Source: Parvibaculaceae bacterium Mf 1.05b.01 (GTDB taxonomy: Bacteria; Pseudomonadota; Alphaproteobacteria; Parvibaculales; Parvibaculaceae). Taken from it: 64,000 nt of DNA. Where the stretch lies: NCBI GenBank assembly GCA_000509225.1, contig BAOK01000002.1, forward strand, positions 852,501 through 916,500, in the 5' to 3' direction. Position 1 is the first letter of the stretch; every line of letters starts with the position of its first letter. The notes below the pieces were generated by a model, which was not told the DNA's origin, made no database searches, and saw only the letters and a list, made by a program, of their open reading frames with translations. Both the position numbers and the translations under genes were made by a program. Shown here in pieces: positions 47,501 through 56,118 of the stretch.

Positions 47501-48676
47501 TCAAAACAGGTCGGCGGGGTTGGCGCCGGCCAGTCTTCTTGTGGCGATGGCGCCAGAGATGAGGCACATGGCGCTGGTTCCAAACAGAACCGCCACAGCC
47601 CTTATGCCTGTCATTTCTACAGGGAGACCTGTCGCACTGGTCAGAACGTCATAAAGCCCGAGGGCAAACAGAACGCCTGGTATGAAGCCAAAGATGGCCA
47701 GGATGATGGCTTCTTCAAAGACGATGCTGAGGAAGAAGCTCTGCTTATATCCAACAGCTTTGAGTGTCGCATATTCGCGCAGGTGATCGGCTACATCGGT
47801 TGAGAGAACCTGGTAGACGATAATGAGTCCCACCAGTACGCCGATGATGACACCGAAGCCGAAGATCACGCCGACGGGGCGTTCAGTGGTCTGATAGGCT
47901 TCGTCTGCGGCTGCTGCTTCTTCAACCGTTCGAATGATGATGTCCTTTTCCGGGATTGCGCTCCGCAGATTTTGCACAATTGTTTGCGGTGATACGCCGG
48001 GCTCCACGGTAACGAGGATGTGTGTTGGCGCACCAGCGGTGCGCTGTGGATACATTTGCAGGAAGGTCTGGTCAGACACGATGAGATAGCCGTCTGCTTC
48101 GAAACCCGCGCCGATTGAGAAGGTTCTTACAGCGCTGAGTGTTCGCCCGTTGGCTTCAAACCGGTGCGGCGTCCCTCCATCAATGCTGGCGGCGAGTTCG
48201 GGCTCAATATTGCGGGCTGACCTGTCGAGAAGGGCGGTATCAAGAAGTTGCAATTGCGCACGTGCCTTGTCGACCTCCGGATCTTTGAAAATCTGCTTCG
48301 TGGGATCAATGCCGAAGACCTGGAAGTTGACCGTCGTTCCATTGTCGCGCTGCCAGTCGAATTTCCCGAGATAGAAGGGGCTCGCGTCAGCAACACCGGG
48401 AACCGCCAGCGCCTGGTATAGTCGTTGGCGAGCAACATTGCTGCCGTCTGAGAGCGTGTTTGCATCGGATGCGGAAATCAGAATGTCGGCCACCATGGGC
48501 CGGTAAGGGAGTTTGGTGGTTTCAACCAACGCACCGAGGAAGCCCAGCTGCATAAAGATCAAAATGTTGGCGAATGCCACCCCGGCGATCGCTGCTGCAA
48601 GCCGTGACTTGTTATGTTTCAGCTGTAGCCAGCCAATGGGCAGCCTGCCGAGGAGTTTTGTGAGCAGAGCTGTCAT
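47501..48676 (-). CDS. ABC transporter permease (DevC-like, FtsX fold)
   Basis: The protein has 391 residues. It has one N-terminal membrane segment, a large periplasmic domain, and three C-terminal segments with the DevC hallmark (ERPVGVIFGFGVIIGVLVGLIIVYQVLSTD split by the membrane). GWLQLKHNKSRLAAAIAGVAFA at the start is typical of DevC. In cyanobacteria such proteins export glycolipids with DevB and TolC. The start overlaps the stop of the adaptor gene. Confidence 0.92.
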   Translation of the reverse strand: MTALLTKLLGRLPIGWLQLKHNKSRLAAAIAGVAFANILIFMQLGFLGALVETTKLPYRPMVADILISASDANTLSDGSNVARQRLYQALAVPGVADASPFYLGKFDWQRDNGTTVNFQVFGIDPTKQIFKDPEVDKARAQLQLLDTALLDRSARNIEPELAASIDGGTPHRFEANGRTLSAVRTFSIGAGFEADGYLIVSDQTFLQMYPQRTAGAPTHILVTVEPGVSPQTIVQNLRSAIPEKDIIIRTVEEAAAADEAYQTTERPVGVIFGFGVIIGVLVGLIIVYQVLSTDVADHLREYATLKAVGYKQSFFLSIVFEEAIILAIFGFIPGVLFALGLYDVLTSATGLPVEMTGIRAVAVLFGTSAMCLISGAIATRRLAGANPADLF

Positions 48677-49911
48677 GAGCCATTCGCTGTTTGGATGGTC
48701 GCGACCACCTGAAGATTTGTATATCGCGCGGCGATTTCAGATGCTGCTTCGTCGAGCAATACAGTCACTTCTACGATGCGTGCATCTGTATTGGCTGCGG
48801 GATCATCGTCAATCAAGGTTTGACGTTCCACTTCCAGGCCGATATGCGAGACGCTGCCCTGCAAAGGTGTGGGGAGGGCATTCGCCGTAATGCTGACAGG
48901 GTCACCCAATGTGACATCCCCAATCTGGGTTTGATAAATCTCGACCTTCGCTGTCATGCGCTGAATATTGCCAATGTTCATGACTCCTTCAGCGCCTGGC
49001 TTTTCTCCTGGGCGAACGTGAATTTTGAGGACAGTGCCGGTGATGGGCGCACGGACATAGGCTTTTTCCAGGTCTCGCTCAGCCTGTGTGAGGGCTGCCT
49101 TGGCGGAGTCGTAACTCCGTGCCGCAACCACAACATCGACCTGACTGTCGATCTCGCCCACGTACCGGGAGTGCGTGGCGCGCGCCTGGTCGACAGCCCG
49201 CGCTGCCTGGTCACTGGTCGTACGTCTCTGGTCCAGTACAGCTTCTGATATGCTTCCACGCTGGATGAGAGATTGCGCGCGCTCATAGTCTTTGCGTGCG
49301 TTCAACGCAGCCGCTTCGGCACTGCCGAGGCTTGCGCGCGCTTCTTTCAGACTGGCCTCAATGGAGGTGCGTGTCTGTTCCAGATTTGCCTGTTTGAGGG
49401 CGACATTGGCTTCTGCAGCTTCAAGTGCTGCCTTGTACTGTGCTTCATTGTCCAGAATGGCGAGGGTGTCGCCCACGGTTACCTGGTCGCCTTCATCGAC
49501 GAGCAAGGTGGTTACACGTGCATCGCCTGCCCCAAAGGGGGGGGCGATGGTTGCGACATCTCCATCGGGCAGCAGTGCACCCAGACCAATAACCGTATCT
49601 GGGCCAGGAATGGCTGAGGGATCAATCTCCGCGATTATGGTGTGATTGAGCGGCACCGCTATGGGGCTTGAGGTGCCCGCGCCTGGTTCCAGGCCGAGTG
49701 TCCGCATGGCCAGCTGGAGTCCAGGAGGCTGAAAGTAAAGGCCCATAATGCCGCCGAATGCGACGCAGATCATGAGGATGGGAATGATCCGAAAGCTTTT
49801 TGCTTTAGCCCAGTGCGCATTGGTGTTGTTCATCTGCGTGTCCGTGGAGCGATCCACGGCTTCCAAGGGGAGGTCGGCACTCTCTATCGAATCTTTGGGC
49901 CGTTGCGCCAT
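48673..49911 (-). CDS. periplasmic adaptor of the ABC exporter (DevB/HlyD-like)
   Basis: The protein has 412 residues. It has an N-terminal membrane segment (RIIPILMICVAFGGIMGLYF), a lipoyl half ATIAPPFGAGDARVTTLLVDEGDQV, a long coiled-coil hairpin, and the second half YVRAPITGTVLKIHVRPGE. ATG 49911 is chosen because AGGGA precedes it by about 8 bases; the ORF is open much further upstream without homology. It is first in the operon and divergent from a TetR gene. Confidence 0.88.
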   Translation of the reverse strand: MAQRPKDSIESADLPLEAVDRSTDTQMNNTNAHWAKAKSFRIIPILMICVAFGGIMGLYFQPPGLQLAMRTLGLEPGAGTSSPIAVPLNHTIIAEIDPSAIPGPDTVIGLGALLPDGDVATIAPPFGAGDARVTTLLVDEGDQVTVGDTLAILDNEAQYKAALEAAEANVALKQANLEQTRTSIEASLKEARASLGSAEAAALNARKDYERAQSLIQRGSISEAVLDQRRTTSDQAARAVDQARATHSRYVGEIDSQVDVVVAARSYDSAKAALTQAERDLEKAYVRAPITGTVLKIHVRPGEKPGAEGVMNIGNIQRMTAKVEIYQTQIGDVTLGDPVSITANALPTPLQGSVSHIGLEVERQTLIDDDPAANTDARIVEVTVLLDEAASEIAARYTNLQVVATIQTANGS

Positions 49912-49955
49912 TTTCTTCATCCCTATGGTTGGTTTCGATCTGCAATCTTGACTAC

Positions 49956-49975
49956 TAATGACCTTTGGGTCATTA
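49956..49975. promoter_or_regulatory. TetR operator (taatgacc-N4-ggtcatta)
   Basis: A perfect inverted repeat has 8-bp arms and a 4-base spacer. It lies between the devBCA-like operon and the divergent tetR, the standard place for autoregulated TetR control of an exporter. Confidence 0.7.
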
Positions 49976-50014
49976 ATATATAGGTGAAGTGATGATGAGA
50001 ATCCAGACCTGAAT

Positions 50015-50656
50015 ATGACAAAACCAGAAACAGTGTCCCGATCGGCTGCACCGAAGAAAAGACAAAGGCGGAAAGATGCGCGCCCGGCGGAAATTATTGA
50101 AGCTGGACTCGCTGAATTTGCTGAGAAAGGGTTTGCAGGCGCACGTCTTGCCGACGTAGCGGCACGCGCTGGCGTGGTTAAAGGCACGATCTATCGCTAT
50201 TTCGATAACAAAGAAGCGCTTTTTCAGGCCGCGGTGATGTCTCGCATCGTTTCAACTCTCGATAATGTCGAGGAGTTGGTTGACGGGTATGAAGGCCCAA
50301 CAGACGAGTTATTGAAGCTCGTGCTCAAGGTCATCTATGAGAAAATCGTTGCCTCTGACGCGCGCATATTGCTGCGGATCATCATTGCTGAGGGTGCGCG
50401 CTTCCCGGATATCCCGGCCAACTATTATCGTGACTCAATTTCAAAAGGCATGGCTCTTATTGATCGGATTGTTCAACGAGGCATAGAGCAAGGTGAGTTT
50501 CAAGACGGCCCGATGACTAAAGCACCACCCATTATTTTGGGTCCAGCGATCTTTGCTGCTGTCTGGAAAATGACGTTTGAGCCTGTTGCGCCGCTCGACC
50601 TTGATACGTTTATGGAGGCCCATGTGGACATGGCTTTGAACGGGTTGTTGCGATAG
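50015..50656 (+). CDS. TetR family regulator of the DevBCA-like exporter
   Basis: The protein has 213 residues. The HTH is ARLADVAARAGVVKGTIYRYFDNKEAL (about 43-69). The C-terminal domain resembles the TetR_C branch found in AcrR-type regulators of exporters (EGARFPDIPANYYRD). It is divergent from the exporter with a strong palindrome between, so it likely represses both. Confidence 0.9.
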   Translation: MTKPETVSRSAAPKKRQRRKDARPAEIIEAGLAEFAEKGFAGARLADVAARAGVVKGTIYRYFDNKEALFQAAVMSRIVSTLDNVEELVDGYEGPTDELLKLVLKVIYEKIVASDARILLRIIIAEGARFPDIPANYYRDSISKGMALIDRIVQRGIEQGEFQDGPMTKAPPIILGPAIFAAVWKMTFEPVAPLDLDTFMEAHVDMALNGLLR

Positions 50657-50668
50657 CGTCGGCACGTG

Positions 50669-50995
50669 ATGGACTATACGCGCCTCTATAAACTCATTGC
50701 TGAAATACCGGCTGGTCAGGTTGCGACCTATGGGCAACTTGCCAAGATTATCGGGTGTGGTCCGCGACAGGTGGGGCAGGCTCTGGGTGCCCTTGATGGC
50801 AAAAACGTTAAAAAGGTGCCCTGGCATCGGGTGGTGAATTCCCAAGGGAAAATCAGCATCCGCTCGGAAGGCGGCGGCGAGACATTGCAAGGTGACCTGC
50901 TGCGCCAAGAGGGCGTTATCTGGCGCGCCAGTGGGCGGATCGACCTAAAAGTCTACGGTTGGCCCGGTCCCTTTGATCCTGATGCCTGGAGATAG
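50669..50995 (+). CDS. alkyltransferase-like protein (ATL)
   Basis: The protein has 108 residues, homologous to the DNA-binding C-terminal domain of O6-methylguanine methyltransferase. The active-site motif PCHRV is changed to PWHRVV, with Trp52 in place of the alkyl-accepting Cys. That defines ATL proteins, which bind alkylated bases and hand them to nucleotide excision repair. The HTH and arginine finger region (CGPRQVGQALG) is intact. ATG 50669 starts 13 bases after the tetR stop. Confidence 0.9.
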   Translation: MDYTRLYKLIAEIPAGQVATYGQLAKIIGCGPRQVGQALGALDGKNVKKVPWHRVVNSQGKISIRSEGGGETLQGDLLRQEGVIWRASGRIDLKVYGWPGPFDPDAWR

Positions 50996-51074
50996 GACGC
51001 GGGCAAGCCTCGGTGTCGGATTGGGCGAGCGGTGGGCGTCCTAGCCAGGATCTCTCACCTGTAAAGGATACCTC

Positions 51075-51401
51075 ATGCCTTATGATCCTCATCTTGCGGA
51101 CCTGATGCGCGATGCATTAAAGCGCCGAAAGGGTATTTCAGAAAAGAAGATGTTTGGTGGCTATTGCTGGATGCTGAACGGCAACATGCTGTGTGGTGTG
51201 GGCGTCGGCCGCTTTATGTTTCGTGTCGGGAAAGATCTGGAGGCGGAAGCGTTGACCCGACCAGGGGCAGAGCTTGTTGATTTTAACGGGCGGCGCATGG
51301 GCGGCATGGTCTGGGTTGCGGCCGATGCCTGCCTCGAGACAGGGCTTAAAGACTGGATTGCTTTTGCTGCACAATTTGCAGGGAGCCTGCCGCCGAAATA
51401 G
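51075..51401 (+). CDS. TfoX N-terminal domain protein
   Basis: The protein has 108 residues. The pattern KKMFGGYCWMLNGNMLCGVG, then RFMFRVGKDLEAEAL and a C-terminal helix matches the TfoX_N fold without the C-terminal domain. Single-domain members are common and their function is unclear; they should not be taken as competence regulators. ATG 51075 follows AAAGGATACCTC. Confidence 0.87.
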   Translation: MPYDPHLADLMRDALKRRKGISEKKMFGGYCWMLNGNMLCGVGVGRFMFRVGKDLEAEALTRPGAELVDFNGRRMGGMVWVAADACLETGLKDWIAFAAQFAGSLPPK

Positions 51402-51481
51402 ATGTGGCGGAGCTACCCGTCGCGGAAATGTGATCCGTCAGGCTGCTTGCAACCGGTCGGCGGAGCAGCAACATTGCGCTC

Positions 51482-52408
51482 ATGGACATTCTTGATGACA
51501 TCCTGGATACGCTCAACCTGAAAGGCGTGCTCTATTTCCGTACCGACTTTTCAGACCGGTGGGCGGTGACGGTGCCGGATCTCGAGCAGGCGGCGCGGTT
51601 TCACCTGGTAGTTCAGGGAAGTACCCATGTGCAGTTTTCTGACGGCAGCTCCGTTAGGCTTGGCCCAGGTGACCTGGTTCTTATTCCCCGTGGGCGTTCT
51701 CATATTCTTGCTGATCAGGCTTGTACGTCCGCTCCGGATCTGGAGACGGTTCTAAGTGATGTGGGCTATGACGGGCAGGGAGTCCTCGCCGTTGGTGCAG
51801 GAGACAAGGATGCCTCTACGCAGATGGTCTGTGGACATTTTGTTTTTCGGCCAGGGGCTGATCACCCTCTGCTCAGAGCCCTGCCTGACTATCTTGTGAC
51901 GACGGCCTCAATGCGGGCGCGCGAACCCTGGCTCGATGAAATGCTGCGCGTGCTCGTGCGGCGGGCGTTCTCCGCTGAAATGGGATCGGCGGCATCGGTC
52001 ACTCGGCTGTCGGAGATTGTCTTTATTGAACTGCTGCGGGTGGGGGTTAGTCAGAGTCCACAGCTTGCATCAGTCCTTGAGGCCTTTCAGGACAAACAGA
52101 TTGGCAGAGCCCTTCAGGTCATTCATGGGGCACCTGCCGAAACCTGGACTGTTGAACGGCTTGCATCAGAAGTGGGCATGTCCCGAAGCCGTTTTGCGGA
52201 ACGGTTCAGACAGCTGATGGGGACGGGTCCCATGGCCTATCTTTCTGACTGGCGATTGCAAAAAGCCCTTTCCCTGCTCGAGGGGTCGCAATGCAGCATG
52301 CAGGAAGTCGCGAGCCGATCCGGCTACCAATCCTCGGCGGCCTTCAGTCGCGCGTTCTCCGGTAAGTTTGGGGTGGCGCCCAGCGCCTACCGGCGGGCGC
52401 AGGCGTAG
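51482..52408 (+). CDS. AraC family regulator with cupin-type N-terminus
   Basis: The protein has 308 residues. The N-terminal part is the AraC cupin domain (RFHLVVQGSTHVQF, GPGDLVLIPRGRSHIL). The C-terminus has two HTHs (TVERLASEVGMSRSRFAERFRQLMG and SMQEVASRSGYQSSAAFSRAFSGKFG). It precedes the YHS-VOC-MAPEG operon in the same direction, with GTCCC repeats in the gap, and probably activates it. Confidence 0.9.
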   Translation: MDILDDILDTLNLKGVLYFRTDFSDRWAVTVPDLEQAARFHLVVQGSTHVQFSDGSSVRLGPGDLVLIPRGRSHILADQACTSAPDLETVLSDVGYDGQGVLAVGAGDKDASTQMVCGHFVFRPGADHPLLRALPDYLVTTASMRAREPWLDEMLRVLVRRAFSAEMGSAASVTRLSEIVFIELLRVGVSQSPQLASVLEAFQDKQIGRALQVIHGAPAETWTVERLASEVGMSRSRFAERFRQLMGTGPMAYLSDWRLQKALSLLEGSQCSMQEVASRSGYQSSAAFSRAFSGKFGVAPSAYRRAQA

Positions 52409-52453
52409 GTCGGCGGGCATTTTCCTCCCAAATCGTCTTCTTTTTTGCAATCC

Positions 52454-52512
52454 GTCCCAAGTGATTTGCGGTTAGTCCCAAAAACCCGGGACGTGATTGA
52501 TAATTCGTCCTG
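52454..52512. promoter_or_regulatory. repeated GTCCC/GGGAC motifs before the YHS gene
   Basis: gtccc occurs at about 52454 and 52475, its complement gggac at 52488, and gtcc again near 52508, spaced roughly two helical turns apart. AraC proteins bind such repeated half-sites. The link to the upstream AraC protein is inferred. Confidence 0.4.
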
Positions 52513-52566
52513 ACGGGCGCACCTAGATCCTCGTTGATGTTGAACCCCATTCAAGGAGATTCTGGG

Positions 52567-53049
52567 ATGTCTAAATCACTCACACTCGCCGCTATTGCTC
52601 TGGCCGCCATGGCAACGACGGCTCCTGCACTTGCTGCTGACGAAAACAATGTTGCTGCCGGTCTCACCGCTGCAGGCGCGCCGCTTGGACTTCATGGTGT
52701 TGACCCTGTTGCCTTCATCGAACTCGGCAACCGGTTGGACGGTGCAGCGCCGTACACAGCAGTCCATGAAGGTGTTGCTTACTACTTCTCTTCCGAAGCC
52801 AACCTGAACACGTTTACCGCCAACCCTGAGAAGTACGTTCCTCAGAATGGTGGCTTCTGCACGTTCGGTGTTTCTGTCGGCAAGAAGTTCGACGGTGACC
52901 CACAGTTTGCGGCTGTTGTTGACGGCAAGCTTTACGTTTTCCTGAACGAGGAAATCTTCCAGGCGTTCAACAAAGACCGCGCTGGCACGATCTCCAAGGC
53001 TGCGACCAACTGGACCAAGATCGAGCACACAGCTGCGACCGATCTCTAA
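52567..53049 (+). CDS. secreted YHS domain protein
   Basis: The protein has 160 residues. A signal peptide (LAAIALAAMATTAPALA) is followed by GLHGVDPVAFIELGNRL and a YHS-type core (YYFSSEANLNTFTANPEKYVPQNGGFCTFGVS). YHS domains bind metals or sense them. ATG 52567 has AAGGAGATTCTGGG upstream. It is first in an operon with VOC and MAPEG genes, which suggests a role in stress or detoxification in the periplasm. Confidence 0.87.
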   Translation: MSKSLTLAAIALAAMATTAPALAADENNVAAGLTAAGAPLGLHGVDPVAFIELGNRLDGAAPYTAVHEGVAYYFSSEANLNTFTANPEKYVPQNGGFCTFGVSVGKKFDGDPQFAAVVDGKLYVFLNEEIFQAFNKDRAGTISKAATNWTKIEHTAATDL

Positions 53050-53056
53050 GACACTT

Positions 53057-53079
53057 GAAGAGAGGTTTTGCCTCTCTTC
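53057..53079 (+). other. intercistronic hairpin after the YHS gene
   Basis: A perfect 9-bp stem (gaagagagg with cctctcttc) lies between the YHS stop and the VOC start, followed by a pyrimidine-rich tract rather than a clean T-run. It may be a leaky terminator or an mRNA stabiliser that favours the first gene. Confidence 0.65.
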
Positions 53080-53110
53080 ATTTCCCCCTTTCTAATTCTG
53101 GAGAAAATTG

Positions 53111-53500
53111 ATGAATATTATTGACCACCTGAGCGTTGGCGTGCCCAGCATTGACCAAGGCAAAAAGTTCTACGATGCCGTGATGGAGACCATTGATTGC
53201 GCGTGTCTCGCTGCCACTGACGGTTTTGCCGCCTATGGCAATGGTGCTGTCCAGTTCCTCATTATGCTGCCGAACGATGGCGCAGCTGCGACAGCGGGGA
53301 ACGGCGTCCATATCTGCTTCAAAGCGTCTTCTAAGGACGCTGTTGACGCCTTCCACGCAACAGCGATGAAGCTCGGCGGTGAGTGTGCCGGGGAGCCTGG
53401 TCCACGACCTGACTATCCAATGCCGGATGTTTACACAGGCTTCGTTCGCGACCCTTTCGGCAACAAGCTTGAAGTCATCCATGGCGGCTTCGCCTCTTAA
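53111..53500 (+). CDS. VOC family protein (glyoxalase-like)
   Basis: The protein has 129 residues. Paired beta-alpha-beta units begin with MNIIDHLSVGVPSIDQGKKFYDAV and end with YTGFVRDPFGNKLEVIHGG, where His and Glu are metal ligands. Candidate roles are glyoxalase, dioxygenase or fosfomycin-type thiol transfer. ATG 53111 follows CTGGAGAA. It lies in the middle of the YHS-VOC-MAPEG operon. Confidence 0.87.
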   Translation: MNIIDHLSVGVPSIDQGKKFYDAVMETIDCACLAATDGFAAYGNGAVQFLIMLPNDGAAATAGNGVHICFKASSKDAVDAFHATAMKLGGECAGEPGPRPDYPMPDVYTGFVRDPFGNKLEVIHGGFAS

Positions 53501-53527
53501 CTTCATGCGCATTACTGGGAAAAGATT

Positions 53528-53935
53528 ATGCAAGACGTATTCATCTATCTCGCCTTGAGCGGTGTCCTTACTGTTCTTCTATGGACGCCTTACATTCTGG
53601 CGCGGCTGTTTGTTTGGGGACTCCCCACCTTCCTGAACAATTACCCGGATGGCTTTCCGGCCAATCAACCAGAACCACCGCTCTGGGCGCAGCGGGCGCA
53701 CCGGGCCCATCTCAACATGGTGGAAACCATGCCGGCCTTCATCGCCGTTGTTTTGGCGGCTGCGTTGCTTGAGACAGGCTCTGGTGCGGCAGTTGCTGAA
53801 TGGGCGGCTGTGTTCTTCTATGCTCGGGTTCTCCATGCGATTGTCTATATCGCAGGCGTTCCTTACCTCAGAACTCCTGTGTATCTCGTATCTTGGGCAG
53901 CAATTCTGATGATTGGTGCCGAAGTCTTGCTCTAG
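53528..53935 (+). CDS. MAPEG family membrane protein
   Basis: The protein has 135 residues with four membrane segments. RAHRAHLNMVETMPAFIAVVLAA is the MAPEG core, with ARVLHAIVYIAG later. MAPEG proteins are often membrane-bound glutathione transferases or peroxidases. The operon ends here with a strong terminator. Confidence 0.88.
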   Translation: MQDVFIYLALSGVLTVLLWTPYILARLFVWGLPTFLNNYPDGFPANQPEPPLWAQRAHRAHLNMVETMPAFIAVVLAAALLETGSGAAVAEWAAVFFYARVLHAIVYIAGVPYLRTPVYLVSWAAILMIGAEVLL

Positions 53936-53951
53936 GCCGACTAGAGCAAGG

Positions 53952-53984
53952 AAAGCCCGGTGGGATCTCCCCACTGGGCTTTTT
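53952..53984 (+). terminator. terminator of the YHS-VOC-MAPEG operon
   Basis: A 13-bp stem with one wobble (53952-53964 with 53970-53982) is followed by Ts. Confidence 0.9.
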
Positions 53985-54079
53985 GCGGTTTTGTCGACCT
54001 ATGGAGCTGGTCTGTCGGATTTGTGGTGACGGGTGCGTCTTTAAGTGAAAGATGGGTCTGTTCCCAACCGGAGGCGCCT

Positions 54080-54751
54080 ATGAGCGATGGATTTGAGGGA
54101 TTTCCGAAGGCTGGGGTCAAGTTTCTGAAAGATCTTGAGAAGAACAATTCTCGTGATTGGTTCAATGACAATAAGAAGGCTTACGAGCAGAATGTGAAAG
54201 CGCCCGCGGAGCAGTTTCTGAGCGAGGTACATTTCGAGCTTGAGAAAAAGCTGGGTGGCGAAGTTGTTCCCAAGCTTTTCCGCATTCATCGCGATGTTCG
54301 CTTCTCCAAAGACAAGACGCCCTACAATAGCCATGTACGCATGGCCTTTTTCGGAAAGCCCGGGAAAACGGGTCAGGGTGTCCACTCCGGTTTCTATTTC
54401 TCGCTCGATACGAAGGGCGTCTTCTACGGCGCGGGGTCGATGAACTTGGAGAAGCAGGCGCTTGAAAAATACCGTCAGGCTGTGTGCGACGGGAGGCGTG
54501 GACCTGCGTTGGACAAAATGATGAAGGCACTTGTCAAAAAGGGCTGCCGGTTGAGCGAGCCTGATCTGAAGCGGTTGCCCTCCGGTTATGATGTTGACCC
54601 GGCTTATGCCCCTTTGTTGCAGCATAAGGGGCTTGGTGCCTGGCTCGACAATAGGGGGCATGCCAAAGCGACAGGTCGGGATGCTGTAAAACATGCTGTA
54701 TCTGCTTTCACGACCGTTCGCCCACTCCATGATTTCCTGATGAGCCTTTGA
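54080..54751 (+). CDS. DUF2461 family protein
   Basis: The protein has 223 residues. The family hallmarks are FLKDLEKNNSRDWFNDNKKAYE near the start, FRIHRDVRFSKDKTPYNSHV in the middle and GVFYGAGSMNLEKQALEKYRQAV. The family (TIGR02453) is widespread with no known function. ATG 54080 follows CCGGAGGCGCC; the ORF reads 40 codons further upstream through the terminator and is rejected there. Confidence 0.88.
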   Translation: MSDGFEGFPKAGVKFLKDLEKNNSRDWFNDNKKAYEQNVKAPAEQFLSEVHFELEKKLGGEVVPKLFRIHRDVRFSKDKTPYNSHVRMAFFGKPGKTGQGVHSGFYFSLDTKGVFYGAGSMNLEKQALEKYRQAVCDGRRGPALDKMMKALVKKGCRLSEPDLKRLPSGYDVDPAYAPLLQHKGLGAWLDNRGHAKATGRDAVKHAVSAFTTVRPLHDFLMSL

Positions 54752-54763
54752 GCTTTACACTTT

Positions 54764-55399
54764 CTAGGTGGAACCTGGCCGTTCGGTCGCAATCCAACTG
54801 AGGATAGATTTGCGGTCGTCCCGCCGTTCTGTTTCTGTGATACGAAACCCTGATGTCTCAAGCAGCTGTTTGACATCTGCAATGGTGCGGAACGCGTAGA
54901 TGTTGTCCGGGAAAATCGACGCTGTGCGTGTGTCATCTCCCGGCCGAAATCCGATCACAAAACGTCCGCCGGGTACGAGCACCCGAAAAATCTCTTTGAA
55001 ATGGGTTGTTACGTCCTCCCAGAAGTAGATCGTGTGCATGGTCAGGATTTTGTCGAAGCACTGGTCTGCATAAGGCATGGCGTCGCTCGTGCCTTGGTGC
55101 AGATGAAGCCTACCTGATCTTATGAGCGGTCTGTTTTTCTTTCGGGCGATCTTCAAGGCAGTGGGTGAGAAGTCGAGACCGTCCAAAGAGCCTGGATCGT
55201 TAAGCGATGCTAGGGTGGCGAGTGCGGCGCCATGGCCTGTGCCGACGTCCAGTACCCGATCACCGGGCGACACGTTTAACAGCGCGATGGCAATGTCGTT
55301 CGCGGCGGCAGTTTCTTTCGACATGATGCGCCCAACTAAGGAGCCAAGCAGGCCGGATGGCTGGCGGCCTTGCCGGGCGATGAATTGAGGTTTTTTCAT
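54764..55399 (-). CDS. class I SAM-dependent methyltransferase
   Basis: The protein has 211 residues. SAM-binding motif I is VLDVGTGHGAALA, motif II is LDGLDFSPTAL, and later TSDAMPYADQCFDKILTMHTIYFWED and VLVPGGRFVIG. The type resembles small-molecule or lipid methyltransferases. It is convergent with the DUF2461 gene and lies 9 bases from the downstream stop region of nothing else; its upstream neighbour is the DUF2147 gene, whose stop is 9 bases before its start, so they form an operon. Confidence 0.88.
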   Translation of the reverse strand: MKKPQFIARQGRQPSGLLGSLVGRIMSKETAAANDIAIALLNVSPGDRVLDVGTGHGAALATLASLNDPGSLDGLDFSPTALKIARKKNRPLIRSGRLHLHQGTSDAMPYADQCFDKILTMHTIYFWEDVTTHFKEIFRVLVPGGRFVIGFRPGDDTRTASIFPDNIYAFRTIADVKQLLETSGFRITETERRDDRKSILSWIATERPGST

Positions 55400-55408
55400 C
55401 CTATACTC

Positions 55409-55909
55409 CTAATCCTGCATGGCTTGGGCGGTGGTTGCGGGACAGACAGAGTGCGGTCGTCGCCAGATCTGGGTCTGGCAGAAAATACCCAGCACACAAC
55501 CGGTCACGTCCAGAGTTCCATCCGCGCGGGGCCTCAGCGACGCGGCATAGATATTGCCGTCTTCCGGGTTGTACATTCCATCGCCCTGCCAATGTCCGTC
55601 GCGAAGGCGCGCGAAGTTTCGAAATATGGGTGTGCCGATAAGTGGTCGATCACGCAGATGAGCAGTTGGGTTCTGTTTGTCCGTTAGCAGCTGCCCGTCG
55701 GCATCTCGGTCTGTCCAAAGCCAGGTGATCTGCCCGCAGAGCAGTTCTCCCGCGTCTTCGCACCGCGTAATGAGAACTTGCGCGCCATACCCTTGTGTTG
55801 CCCAGGTGCCGATGAGTTTTTCGTGATCGGGTGATTTCGCCAGGGCGGGCGTTGAGAGAATCAAGCTCATCCCCAGTAGAGGGCCGAGCCATTGCAAGTG
55901 TTGATGCAT
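55409..55909 (-). CDS. secreted DUF2147 family protein
   Basis: The protein has 166 residues. A signal peptide (LLGMSLILSTPALA) is followed by the small beta-barrel pattern KLIGTWATQGYGAQVLITRCEDAGELLCGQITWLW split by loops, then GTPIFRNF and DGTLDVTGCVLGIFCQTQIWRR. Several cysteines may form disulphides. ATG 55909 is preceded by AAAGGAGATG. Function unknown; the family is periplasmic. It is transcribed with the methyltransferase gene. Confidence 0.86.
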   Translation of the reverse strand: MHQHLQWLGPLLGMSLILSTPALAKSPDHEKLIGTWATQGYGAQVLITRCEDAGELLCGQITWLWTDRDADGQLLTDKQNPTAHLRDRPLIGTPIFRNFARLRDGHWQGDGMYNPEDGNIYAASLRPRADGTLDVTGCVLGIFCQTQIWRRPHSVCPATTAQAMQD

Positions 55910-56118
55910 CGAGACATCTCCTTTGGTGTTGCGACTAAAGGTGGGGCTGTTTTCACATAAGATCTTGCCGATTTCTGGGATGAGGCTGAAAACTGTGAAA
56001 ACGCTCAGCTTTTTCAAAATTTGGTCATATGTTTGGACGGCTTGTCGGTGAGGTCTTCTGCGATGTCGGATTTCGTCGTGTCCGCCCGTCCTATGAACTG
56101 GCCAATTTTGGAGGGATC

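Noticed and set aside
51075-51401. TfoX protein as evidence of natural competence
   Set aside because: Only the N-terminal domain is present, and such single-domain proteins are widespread without competence genes; none are nearby.
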